Shown in pieces: positions 1 to 6,994 of a stretch of DNA of 11,677 nt; within the stretch, counting starts at the first letter, position 1; every line of letters begins with the position of its first letter. The stretch comes from JBAYJY01 sp041664945 (GTDB lineage: Bacteria; UBP15; UBA6099). The position numbers and the translations under genes are program-made. The notes under the pieces are model-generated. The model saw only the letters and a list, made by a program, of their open reading frames with translations, was not told the origin of the DNA and did no database searches. The DNA lies in contig JBAYJY010000147.1 in the NCBI GenBank assembly GCA_041664945.1, positions 1 to 11,677 of the forward strand, given 5' to 3'.

Positions 1-1317
1 CCGGCCGACGCGCTGCCCGGCCGTCTGGACCGCGAGCGTTATTCGAGCCTTCTAAACCTCGCAAAACAGGCGCACATCAATATGCTTCGCGTTTGGGGCG
101 GCGGCCTGCGCGAAAAAGACGATTTCTATGATCTTTGCGACGAACTTGGAATACTCGTATGGCAGGAGTTTCCATTCGCATGCGCTCACAGGCAGTATCC
201 GCGCGACGAACATTTTAAAAAACTTGTTAAAAAAGAATCGGTCGGAATCCTCGACAAGCTGCACAACAATCCGTCGGTCGCAATGTACTGCGGCGGCAAT
301 GAAGTCAGCTACTCGATGAACAAACCGATTTTTGAAATACTTAAACGGGAAGTATTCCAGCAAGGCGGCGGCCGTCCTTTCAAAGTAACCTCCCCCACAC
401 AGGGAGAAAGCCACAACTATCGCGTTTACCACGGCCTCGCCAACATCTCTGAATATCGCAGCGAAAAAGAAGCTTTCCTGAGCGAGTTCGGAATGCAGTC
501 GGTTCCGGTCCGCGAGACTCTCGACCATATTATCCCTCGTAAATATCAGTGGCCCATCGCGCCGCAGTTCCCGAACATGATCGGCGAATACACTTTCAAA
601 CGAGCCGAAGAGTTCGACATATTAAACAGACTAATTATCAGCAACCCGGAACGCCGCAACGCCGAGCTTTGGAACTACCACGACGCACAGTTCACTAAGC
701 TTTTCCGCTATGCGGAACAGATCGGATTCGACGACTGCGACTCGTTCATCAGCGCGACACAGAGAATGCAGGCGCAGGCGCTTCAAGTGGCTGTCGAACA
801 TGTACGCCGCCGAAGATACCGGACCAGCGGAGTCATGTTCTGGCAATTCAATGAGCCGTGGCCGACCGTCTCGTGGAGCGTTGTGGACTATTTCCTCCGT
901 CCGAAACTTGCCTATCACAAACTGAAACAAATATATTCCCCACTCCTGTTCTCGATGGAATATCCGCTCGGACCATACGAGCCGGAACAGACTTTTGAGG
1001 CGCGCGCGTTTCTGATTAACGACCGTCACCGCGAATATAAGAATCTTAAAGTCGCAGTAACAGTTTCGCAAACAGACGGCGATCCTGAAACTATCGAGCT
1101 AACTGCGGCGCATGTGCCGGCCGACGGCATGGTAGAACTCGACCCTGTAACCGTCACGCTCCGGGGAGACGGCGGCTGGAAAATCAACTGCGAAGTGTCT
1201 CAGAACAATAAAACGCTTTCCGAAAACGAATACGACCTGACAATAGTGGACCGGAAGCCGACGCTCGGCCTTTTAATGGCAATGGACTGGCTGGCCCACA
1301 ATCTTTTCTGGAAATGA
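1..1317 (+). CDS. GH2 beta-mannosidase-like glycoside hydrolase, 3' part (5' truncated by window)
   Basis: This is the C-terminal part of a glycoside hydrolase family 2 enzyme, most like beta-mannosidases that release non-reducing-end beta-mannose from oligosaccharides. The frame is open from base 1, and the in-frame ATG at 82 lies inside the conserved run NMLRVWGGG, so it is not the true start. Numbering from that Met, the catalytic acid/base is Glu74 in CGGNE (bases 301-303) and the nucleophile is Glu135 in LSEFG (bases 484-486), both in the family's usual contexts. The stretch GVMFWQFNEPWP near residue 250 and the following SWSVVDY are also typical of this subgroup, and a beta-sandwich tail follows. 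The N-terminal jelly-roll and any signal peptide lie outside the window, so the cellular location is unknown. The next gene starts 10 bp after the stop, which suggests co-transcription. The family call is secure; mannose specificity is inferred from overall resemblance. Confidence 0.88.
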   Translation, partial: PADALPGRLDRERYSSLLNLAKQAHINMLRVWGGGLREKDDFYDLCDELGILVWQEFPFACAHRQYPRDEHFKKLVKKESVGILDKLHNNPSVAMYCGGNEVSYSMNKPIFEILKREVFQQGGGRPFKVTSPTQGESHNYRVYHGLANISEYRSEKEAFLSEFGMQSVPVRETLDHIIPRKYQWPIAPQFPNMIGEYTFKRAEEFDILNRLIISNPERRNAELWNYHDAQFTKLFRYAEQIGFDDCDSFISATQRMQAQALQVAVEHVRRRRYRTSGVMFWQFNEPWPTVSWSVVDYFLRPKLAYHKLKQIYSPLLFSMEYPLGPYEPEQTFEARAFLINDRHREYKNLKVAVTVSQTDGDPETIELTAAHVPADGMVELDPVTVTLRGDGGWKINCEVSQNNKTLSENEYDLTIVDRKPTLGLLMAMDWLAHNLFWK

Positions 1318-1327
1318 GGGACATAAA

Positions 1328-2392
1328 ATGAAAGGCCTGATTCTGAGCGGAGGACGCGGCACAAGACTGCGGCCGCTGACTTACACACGCGCGAAGCAGC
1401 TTATCCCTGTTGCCAACAAGCCGATCCTGTTCTATGGCATCGAAGCGATCGCAAAAGCCGGCATTACCGACATCGGCATTATAGTCGGCGACACTAAGGA
1501 TGAAGTGATGGCCGCCGCCGGCGACGGCTCGAAATTCGGCTGCAAAATCACTTACATCGAACAGTCTGAGCCGCTCGGCCTCGCGCATGCCGTTATGGTC
1601 GCCGAGGATTTTCTAAAAGACGACCGCTTTGTCATGTATCTGGGCGACAACGTCATCAAGGACGGCATCAATGCGCTTGTTGCGGAGTTTATGAAGAAGA
1701 AACCAAACTCTCAGATCCTTCTTGCGCATGTGTCGAATCCCTCTCAGTTCGGTGTGGCGGAACTCGACGGCGAACGCATCGTGCGACTCGAAGAAAAACC
1801 CAAGGAGCCTCGCTCTGACCTCGCCCTTGTCGGCGTATATATGTTCGACTCGACTATTTTCAAAGCCGTACATGCGATCAAGCCCTCGCGGCGCGGCGAA
1901 CTGGAAATAACAGACGCTATCTCATGGCTTATCGATAACGGATACAACGTTGTTCCCCATATAATTCAAGGATGGTGGAAAGACACCGGCAAAATCGACG
2001 ATTTACTCGAGGCGAACAGAATCATGCTCGACCTTGCAGAATGTGATATCAAAGGCGAGGTTGACGGAAAATCGAAGATTGAAGGCAAGGTGGTTATTGA
2101 AGCTGACGCTTACGTGGAGAACAGCATAATACGCGGACCCGCAATAATCGGAACAGGCGCGCGGATTATAAGCTCTTTCATAGGCCCCTTTACTGCGGTC
2201 GGGCCGGACGCGCGGGTCGAGAACAGTGAAATCGAGCATAGCATACTGTTGGACGGCTCGGAAGTTTTGAACATCGAAGGCCGCATTACGGACAGTCTGA
2301 TCGGTTGCAAGGCGCGCGTGTCCCGCACAGTCGGCCCGCCGCGCGTTCTGCGTTTCATGCTCGGTGACCAAAGTGAAGCGGAACTGCTTTGA
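1328..2392 (+). CDS. Glucose-1-phosphate thymidylyltransferase, long form (RmlA/StrD-like)
   Basis: This is a 354-residue cytoplasmic sugar nucleotidyltransferase. It would join a sugar 1-phosphate to a nucleoside triphosphate, most likely glucose 1-phosphate with dTTP to give dTDP-glucose. The N-terminal Rossmann-like domain (about 1-235) has the GGRGTRLRPLT signature at 8-18, KQLIPVANKP at 23-32, the metal-binding Asp107 in LGDN and Asp219 in WWKDTGK. Residues from about 240 to 340 form hexapeptide-type repeats (IEGKVVIEADAYVENS and after), predicting a left-handed beta-helix. That tail separates the long form (StrD-like, also common in archaea) from the short RmlA of about 290 residues, which feeds dTDP-rhamnose synthesis. 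The start is supported by GAGGG at 1316-1320 ahead of the ATG, overlapping the upstream stop. No rmlB, rmlC or rmlD lies in the window, so the final sugar is unknown and another base or sugar specificity is possible. Confidence 0.85.
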   Translation: MKGLILSGGRGTRLRPLTYTRAKQLIPVANKPILFYGIEAIAKAGITDIGIIVGDTKDEVMAAAGDGSKFGCKITYIEQSEPLGLAHAVMVAEDFLKDDRFVMYLGDNVIKDGINALVAEFMKKKPNSQILLAHVSNPSQFGVAELDGERIVRLEEKPKEPRSDLALVGVYMFDSTIFKAVHAIKPSRRGELEITDAISWLIDNGYNVVPHIIQGWWKDTGKIDDLLEANRIMLDLAECDIKGEVDGKSKIEGKVVIEADAYVENSIIRGPAIIGTGARIISSFIGPFTAVGPDARVENSEIEHSILLDGSEVLNIEGRITDSLIGCKARVSRTVGPPRVLRFMLGDQSEAELL

Positions 2393-2417
2393 ATCAAAAT
2401 GATTTTTTTAAGATAAT
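2389..2417 (+). promoter_or_regulatory. Predicted sigma-70-type promoter for the SIS isomerase gene
   Basis: TTGAAT at 2389-2394 and GATAAT at 2412-2417 are separated by 17 bp. The -35 box overlaps the stop codon of the nucleotidyltransferase gene. Transcription would start near 2424, giving a leader of about 32 nt. It would be an internal promoter allowing the isomerase to be expressed apart from the two upstream genes. Seen by eye only. Confidence 0.4.
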
Positions 2418-2455
2418 AAGCCTGATTAATAGACAAAAATCGACTGGAGGCGCGC

Positions 2456-3508
2456 ATGGCGGGAGAAGCGACCCTTAAGGAAATCGCCGAACAATTCGAC
2501 GTCTGGGCCGGCCTTATTGAGGACATTGCCCTGCTGGAAACAGATGTCGGCAACACTTTCGAGGTGAAAGAGTACGACGACATAATTTTCGTTGGCGCAG
2601 GATCATCTTTTCACCTTGCAGTCGCAGCCGCTGCTTCATTCCGTTTCGTTTCGGGCGAAATGGCGGTCGCATATCCGGCATCCGAACTCATATTTTTCCA
2701 TCGTTATCTACTGAAAAAAGAACGCAAGTACCTCGTCGTGTTCTTCTCGCGCTCCGGACAGACGCCGGAAACTTTGCAAGCGCTTGATGAGCTTCGCAAG
2801 CATTACCGCGTGGCGAGCGTCGCAATCTCTTGCGATCCGCTCAGCGCTCTTTGCAAGCAATGCGACATATCGTTTCCGGTTAAAAACTGCCTTGAGGAAA
2901 GCATTGTCATGACAAAATCGTTCACGTCGATGCTTTTCGTTTCATATATGTTCGCTATGGCGATCGGAGAAAAATTCACCAACACGACATACTTGGAACA
3001 GTTTCCGGATGAAGGACGCGCGTCTTTCGAGATGCAGCGCCGCGTGATCGAGCAGGTCGCCGCCGAAGCTCCGCTCGAAAGAATCACAGTGCTGGGCGGC
3101 GGCCCGTTCTATGGACTCGCGCGCGAGAGCAGCCTGAAAATAGATGAGATGGCGCTTCTACGCTCGCAGGCTCTCAGTCCGCTTGAACTTAGACACGGAC
3201 CTCGCGCGCAGATTGGGCCAAGCGACCTCGTAATTTTCTTCATATCCAATTCTGCGCGCAATCTCGAAATCGATATCCTTGCTGAAGTAAGGAACTACGG
3301 CGCTAAAACGCTCGTTCTCGCCGACAAGAAAGAAAAGGAATTCGACGCGCTTGCCGATTATCTTGTTCTAACCGGACGCAGCCTGCCGGAACAGTACCGG
3401 GGAATTTTGTACATGCCATTCATTCAGTATCTCGCGGCGCTTGCGGCGATCAACCGGAATATTGACCCTGACAACCCGCCGAACCTAACGCGAGTAGTAA
3501 AAATGTAA
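2456..3508 (+). CDS. Double-SIS sugar-phosphate isomerase/deaminase, GlmS isomerase-like
   Basis: This 350-residue cytoplasmic protein has two SIS domains and no glutaminase domain. SIS1 shows the phosphosugar-binding segments GAGSSFH (47-53), SRSGQTPET (98-106) and TKSFTS (153-158). SIS2 carries ESSLKIDE and LELRHGP. Aligned by eye to E. coli GlmS, the isomerase residues Glu481, Lys485, Glu488 and His504 correspond to Glu224, Lys228, Glu231 and His247. The C-terminal Lys603, which handles the fructose-6-phosphate ring, is replaced by Arg346 in NLTRVVKM. Stand-alone relatives include AgaS (amino-sugar deaminase/isomerase) and FrlB (fructosamine-6-phosphate deglycase). A GGAGG at 2446-2450, five bases before the ATG, supports the start. 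Its place after a glycosidase and a sugar nucleotidyltransferase suggests aldose/ketose or amino-sugar phosphate conversion. The family is secure; the substrate is unknown. Confidence 0.8.
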   Translation: MAGEATLKEIAEQFDVWAGLIEDIALLETDVGNTFEVKEYDDIIFVGAGSSFHLAVAAAASFRFVSGEMAVAYPASELIFFHRYLLKKERKYLVVFFSRSGQTPETLQALDELRKHYRVASVAISCDPLSALCKQCDISFPVKNCLEESIVMTKSFTSMLFVSYMFAMAIGEKFTNTTYLEQFPDEGRASFEMQRRVIEQVAAEAPLERITVLGGGPFYGLARESSLKIDEMALLRSQALSPLELRHGPRAQIGPSDLVIFFISNSARNLEIDILAEVRNYGAKTLVLADKKEKEFDALADYLVLTGRSLPEQYRGILYMPFIQYLAALAAINRNIDPDNPPNLTRVVKM

Positions 3509-3557
3509 AATGCTGATGGTTTGCAACCTATCCGATACGGCGTCCAAATAGCCTATG

Positions 3558-3573
3558 AGTGAAACTTTTCACT
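3558..3573. promoter_or_regulatory. Operator-like perfect inverted repeat at the SCP2 promoter
   Basis: AGTGAAA at 3558-3564 and TTTCACT at 3567-3573 form a perfect 7-bp inverted repeat with a 2-bp centre. Its last base is the first base of the -35 box of the next promoter. A dimeric regulator bound here would touch RNA polymerase or cover the -35 box. The regulator is unknown, and no transcription factor gene lies nearby in the window. Confidence 0.45.
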
Positions 3574-3601
3574 TGACAAGCCGGATAAGCAATGATATCA
3601 T
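3573..3601 (+). promoter_or_regulatory. Near-consensus sigma-70 promoter of the SCP2 gene
   Basis: A perfect TTGACA at 3573-3578 is followed, after exactly 17 bp, by TATCAT at 3596-3601 (5 of 6 consensus bases). Transcription would start near 3608, leaving a leader of about 72 nt before the ATG at 3680. This is the strongest promoter-like sequence in the window. Confidence 0.8.
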
Positions 3602-3611
3602 GCGATACACT

Positions 3612-3638
3612 CCGACAGCGGCTTTCGGGCCGCTGCGG
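3612..3638 (+). promoter_or_regulatory. Stem-loop in the 5' leader of the SCP2 mRNA
   Basis: CAGCGGC at 3616-3622 pairs perfectly with GCCGCTG at 3629-3635 around the 6-nt loop TTTCGG. CCG (3612-3614) and CGG (3636-3638) extend the stem past a single bulged A. It lies only a few bases after the predicted transcription start, and no T-tract follows, so it is not a terminator for the upstream gene. It may protect the 5' end of the mRNA. I do not recognise a riboswitch class. Confidence 0.45.
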
Positions 3639-3679
3639 AAAACGAGAATATCCGTTAAGAAAACAAGGGGGTGCGGTAG

Positions 3680-4012
3680 ATGTCAATTACGATCAAAGAG
3701 ATTTTCGAGAAGATGCCGGAAGGATTCGACGCTGAAGCCGCTGGCGATTGGGAAGCAAAAGTTCAGTATAACGTCGAAGGCGACGGCGGCGGCAACTGGG
3801 TGGTCGCGGTTTCCGGCGGCGCCTGCTCTGTCAGCGAAGGCAATGTCGACGACGCGACAGCGACAGTCGAAACAGATGTGGAAACATGGGTCGGCATCGC
3901 GGAAGGCTCAGTCGAGCCCACAACCGCTTTCATGACCGGCAAAATTCGCATCTCCGGCAACATGGCAGATGTTATGAAATCACAGAAAGTCTTCAAACGC
4001 CCGGACGCATAA
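3680..4012 (+). CDS. Small SCP2 sterol-carrier-like domain protein
   Basis: This 110-residue protein consists of little more than one SCP2 domain, a fold with a hydrophobic tunnel that binds lipids or acyl chains. The family signature is the C-terminal stretch FMTGKIRISGNMADVMK (about 84-100), preceded by alternating strands with VQYNVEGDGGGNWVVAVSGG and TATVETDVETWVGI. There is no signal peptide or membrane segment, so it should be cytoplasmic. AAGGGGGTG at 3665-3673 is a strong ribosome-binding site and fixes the start. The gene has its own promoter and terminator and is therefore a single-gene transcript. In bacteria such stand-alone domains are usually of unknown role; binding of fatty acids, acyl-CoA or a polycyclic lipid is possible. 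The low-complexity glycine, valine and threonine make-up is normal for this fold. The domain call is good; no ligand can be named. Confidence 0.83.
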   Translation: MSITIKEIFEKMPEGFDAEAAGDWEAKVQYNVEGDGGGNWVVAVSGGACSVSEGNVDDATATVETDVETWVGIAEGSVEPTTAFMTGKIRISGNMADVMKSQKVFKRPDA

Positions 4013-4047
4013 TGCTTCAAACGGTTCCGGCCGTTATATGGACGATT

Positions 4048-4075
4048 AAAAAGCCCCTCTCTGAGGGGCTTTTTT
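4048..4075 (+). terminator. Strong intrinsic terminator after the SCP2 gene
   Basis: A 12-bp perfect stem pairs 4048-4059 (AAAAAGCCCCTC) with 4063-4074 (GAGGGGCTTTTT) around a 3-nt loop, and the T-tract runs to 4075. It lies 35 bp after the stop codon. The flanking A and T runs would also allow some function in the opposite direction. Confidence 0.93.
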
Positions 4076-4080
4076 ATTTA

Positions 4081-4353
4081 GACTTTTATCCGCGCAAACT
4101 GATCCTGAGATCAAAACCAACATATTCATATCAAGGCATTCTAAGAAATGACATAATTGCAACAATCTCTGATTATCCCTTATCAGCAATTCCTTGTTTA
4201 GCCTGAACAGTCATCGCTAATGATTGCGAAACAAGCGTTGATTTAAAATCCGCTCTACAAAAAATGAAAAATAATCAGCTTAGGCGCCGCAGAGTGCGCC
4301 GCTATGGAGTTTACCAAGGATTCAACATTGTTTTGACGAATCCGCGATAATTC
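4081..4353. other. Intergenic region without a recognised gene
   Basis: About 270 bp of AT-rich non-coding DNA separate the SCP2 terminator from the next promoter. I see no tRNA, convincing small gene or mobile-element end. Two weak stem-loops are present: TGATC (4100-4104) with GATCA (4109-4113), and GGCGC (4283-4287) with GCGCC (4296-4300). The second overlaps a direct repeat of GCGCCGC at 4284-4290 and 4296-4302. A small RNA cannot be excluded. Confidence 0.5.
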
Positions 4354-4382
4354 TTGACTTCACGCAAACAACTACATAGAAT
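4354..4382 (+). promoter_or_regulatory. Sigma-70-type promoter of the Gre-like gene
   Basis: TTGACT at 4354-4359 and TAGAAT at 4377-4382 are spaced by exactly 17 bp, each matching 5 of 6 consensus bases. Transcription would start near 4389, leaving a leader of about 50 nt that carries AAGGAG at 4425-4430, a good ribosome-binding site for the ATG at 4440. Confidence 0.7.
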
Positions 4383-4439
4383 GTTCAATTCGGAACTGAA
4401 CTTCGCTGAAGCGGAGCCGGTTTCAAGGAGAAATTCAAG

Positions 4440-5987
4440 ATGGGGACGTATTTCAACGAAGGTGATTGGGTCTGGCACAAAAAGATGGGTGTCGGACAAG
4501 TAGGACTAAGCTCAGAGCGCGAATTACTCGTAGAATTCCAAGGCGGAGTTGAAGAGATATTCGAAGTAGGCCCGAGAAAACGGCCGCCGCTTTGCGCGCT
4601 TGCTGAAGACGGATTCTGGCTGAAGAAAAAGAATGATTGCGAAGCATTCGCCGCTATCATAAAGGAAGAGCCGCTGGAAGTTCTGTTGGCTCTCGTCTGT
4701 GACCAGTTGGAAGAGTTCGCCGCCGGCGAATTGAAGAACATGCTTACCCCGGATCTAATACCTGAAGCGGAATGGGATCAGTGGCATAAGAAATTAACGC
4801 TTGTCGCTCGCAACGATCCGCGTTTCAATGTCGCTAAGGGAGATGTTATCAGCTATCAAGGCGAGTTGTTCGAGATCGCCGAAGACATGTTGGCTCGCTT
4901 TAAGAAAGCGCCGTCTCTGAAGGAAAAGCAAAAGATAATTCGCGAAATGATCCAACTGGAACAGAAAGGCGTTCCGGTGGATGAAATCCGGGAGGCGGCA
5001 ATCTCGTTCTTCACAGGGACAACCGTCAGCCGAACAAACAAAATGGGCGCCCGACTTGAGGCGCTTATTTTTTTGAAGGACCTCGATCCGGTTCAGCACG
5101 GAATATTGCAGGATCCGCTGTTAGAGGAAATCAACGCGCTGACGGACGAGAAATCTGCGGAAGCCGTTTCAGAAGTTCAGGAAGCGAATGTGCGGCGCGC
5201 TCTGCTCGACATCATCAAAGAACAACGCCCCGATGAGTTCATAGAAATCGCGTTCATGCTGGCAAAACGCTTTAAAAAGATGCAGCGAGACTGGACGTTG
5301 GACACTCTGCTTGGCTACGAAGACAAAACTCATATCAAAACCGTAATCAATACCACCATGGCCGATATTGCGACGAACATGCAACCTTTCGTCTGGCTGT
5401 TCAAAGCGCTTCTTGAAAAACACGAGGCGCTCGCCCCGGTCGGTCCCGAGCCAGGCGAACTCATTAAGGCTATGTTCAAGATTCTCAACAACATGCACTT
5501 TACTTCAGTTTACTCACGGCGCACTGACGATATCAGCATCACGCGCGAAGAAGACGAACTCGTCAAAATTCTTCTGGACTGGAAGAAGATATTCGCTTTT
5601 CTCGAAAAACAAAGCAAGTCGCTTATCGGACATTTCGTTTCGTTTTATTTCGAGTGCAACGCGATCGAAGTCGAGCGCCGCGAGGAATTCGTGAAAAAAT
5701 CCATGGAAAAGTTCCCCGGCATTGAACTGATCGAAGAACGTTCAAAGGCCGAGGATGACTATATTCAGCTTACTAAAGAAGCATACATACAGTTCCAGGA
5801 AGAATATCGCGATATCGTTGACAACAAACTGACAGAGGCTCTGAACGATGTTAAAACGGCGCGCGAATGGGGCGATATTTCTGACAACGCCGAACTGCGA
5901 ATAGCGCAGGAACGTCAGCGCACTCTCCAAAGCCGAAAGAGCGAACTCGAACGGCTGTTCGAAACCTGCCAGATTATTGAGCAGTAA
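4440..5987 (+). CDS. Long Gre-type coiled-coil protein with N-terminal SH3/Tudor-like domain, no GreA C-terminal domain
   Basis: A 515-residue soluble protein whose C-terminal end (about 440-512) matches the N-terminal coiled coil of GreA/GreB. These factors insert that coiled coil into the RNA polymerase secondary channel and stimulate cleavage of backtracked RNA. The tip reads GDISDNAE (478-485): Asp479 matches E. coli GreA Asp41, and Asp482 replaces Glu44 conservatively. The protein stops three residues after the CQII that ends this domain, so the GreA C-terminal FKBP-like domain that docks on polymerase is absent. The N-terminus (about 5-45, with GDWVWHKKMGVGQV) looks like a small SH3/Tudor or CarD-type barrel. 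A helical middle region includes EWDQWHKK (111-118) and DPRF. Chlamydiae and spirochaetes have long GreA proteins with N-terminal extensions, but those keep the C-terminal domain. The coiled-coil match is clear; cleavage-stimulating activity is uncertain. Confidence 0.72.
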   Translation: MGTYFNEGDWVWHKKMGVGQVGLSSERELLVEFQGGVEEIFEVGPRKRPPLCALAEDGFWLKKKNDCEAFAAIIKEEPLEVLLALVCDQLEEFAAGELKNMLTPDLIPEAEWDQWHKKLTLVARNDPRFNVAKGDVISYQGELFEIAEDMLARFKKAPSLKEKQKIIREMIQLEQKGVPVDEIREAAISFFTGTTVSRTNKMGARLEALIFLKDLDPVQHGILQDPLLEEINALTDEKSAEAVSEVQEANVRRALLDIIKEQRPDEFIEIAFMLAKRFKKMQRDWTLDTLLGYEDKTHIKTVINTTMADIATNMQPFVWLFKALLEKHEALAPVGPEPGELIKAMFKILNNMHFTSVYSRRTDDISITREEDELVKILLDWKKIFAFLEKQSKSLIGHFVSFYFECNAIEVERREEFVKKSMEKFPGIELIEERSKAEDDYIQLTKEAYIQFQEEYRDIVDNKLTEALNDVKTAREWGDISDNAELRIAQERQRTLQSRKSELERLFETCQIIEQ

Positions 5988-6048
5988 ACGCATGCGTTCT
6001 TCATCTGTTTTTTTATCTCTTTTATATTTCAGTTGTTCTTGGATTTAT

Positions 6049-6077
6049 TTGATTTTCGCTTAGCGTGCGAATAAAAT
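6049..6077 (+). promoter_or_regulatory. Predicted promoter of the CDF transporter gene
   Basis: TTGATT at 6049-6054 and TAAAAT at 6072-6077 are separated by 17 bp. The start would fall near 6084, leaving only about 15 nt before the ATG, just enough for the weak ribosome-binding site GAGAG at 6086-6090. The upstream 6007-6030 stretch is T-rich, which makes chance matches more likely. Confidence 0.45.
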
Positions 6078-6098
6078 AGATATCTGAGAGAAAATATA

Positions 6099-6992
6099 AT
6101 GATTGATAAAATATTTAAAACTCCGCGAAGCGCTGCGATGCTGTCAGTGGCGTCCAACGCTATCTTGGTCGCGTCGAAAGTTACGATAGGAATATTAAGC
6201 GGTTCAGTCGCTGTTCTCTCGGAAGGCATTCACAGCAGTTTAGATCTCATTGCAGCCTTAATCGCTTTCTTCAGCGTTTCGCTCTCAGCAAAACCTGAAG
6301 ATGAGAAACACCCCTACGGCCACGGAAAAATCGAGAGCGTAAGCGGCGCCGTTGAAGCGTTGCTGATCGTCGTCGCAGGCGCTTTGATAATACGCGAAGC
6401 GATTCACAAACTGCACATCGGCGGCGAAATATCCAATTCCGGCATAAACCTTGGCCTCATTGTGATGTTCATTTCGGTCTTGCTGAACATCTTTGTTTCG
6501 CGCGTTCTTTTCAAAGTGGCAAAAAAATTCGAATCGCAGGCGCTCGAAGCGGACGGCCATCATCTCTCAACCGACGTTATGACATCATTCGGAGTTTTTA
6601 TCGGCCTCGTGCTGGTCAGATTGACCGGCAAACACTGGGTGGACCCAGTCGTCGCCTTCGGAGTCGCCGCTTTGATCATGTGGATAGGCGCCAAAGTATT
6701 CTTCAATTCCTTCTTCGATCTTCTCGACCAGAAACTGCCTGAGGAAGAGGAAAAGAAAATCAGGCAATTAATCGAAGATCATTCCAGCATGTTTGTGGAA
6801 TATCATAAGATGCGCACTCGCAGATCAGGCGCCATGCGCTATATCGATCTTCATCTCGTTGTCTCGGGAACTCAGAACCTCGAAGAAGCCCATAATCTGT
6901 GCGACCACCTCGAAAAAGATATCAGTGAGCTATTCCAAAGCGCAAACATAACGATCCACGTCGAACCGGCTAAAACCGCTATCGTTGAATAA
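6099..6992 (+). CDS. Cation diffusion facilitator (CDF) family metal efflux transporter
   Basis: This 297-residue inner-membrane protein is a CDF antiporter that exchanges cytoplasmic divalent metal (Zn, Fe, Cd, Co or Mn) for protons. About six membrane segments occupy residues 12-205. The transport site is formed by His45-x-x-x-Asp49 in segment 2 (GIHSSLDL) and His155-x-x-x-Asp159 in segment 5 (GHHLSTDV). The conserved loop HPYGHGK is at 71-77. The cytoplasmic C-terminal domain (about 212-293) has the usual ferredoxin-like dimerisation strands, for example MRYIDLHLVV and ITIHVEP. Length is normal. The HxxxD plus HxxxD pattern is often linked to Zn or Cd, but metal choice cannot be read safely. 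It follows the Gre-like gene by 111 bp with a likely promoter of its own, so a functional link is not implied. No metal-responsive operator was recognised. Confidence 0.92.
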   Translation: MIDKIFKTPRSAAMLSVASNAILVASKVTIGILSGSVAVLSEGIHSSLDLIAALIAFFSVSLSAKPEDEKHPYGHGKIESVSGAVEALLIVVAGALIIREAIHKLHIGGEISNSGINLGLIVMFISVLLNIFVSRVLFKVAKKFESQALEADGHHLSTDVMTSFGVFIGLVLVRLTGKHWVDPVVAFGVAALIMWIGAKVFFNSFFDLLDQKLPEEEEKKIRQLIEDHSSMFVEYHKMRTRRSGAMRYIDLHLVVSGTQNLEEAHNLCDHLEKDISELFQSANITIHVEPAKTAIVE

Positions 6993-6994
6993 TT

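Noticed and set aside
82..84. ATG as the start of the glycosidase
   Set aside because: It lies within the conserved family motif NMLRVWGGG and the frame is open upstream to base 1, so the gene is truncated by the window rather than starting here.
3886..4206. An open frame on the plus strand running across the SCP2 stop and terminator
   Set aside because: It is out of frame with the SCP2 gene and reads through the terminator hairpin; its product is low-quality random sequence.
5987..5998. AACGCATGCGTT palindrome followed by T-rich DNA after the Gre-like gene, as a terminator
   Set aside because: The palindrome has no room for a loop, and the T-rich tract starts about 10 bp later, so a normal intrinsic terminator is not formed.
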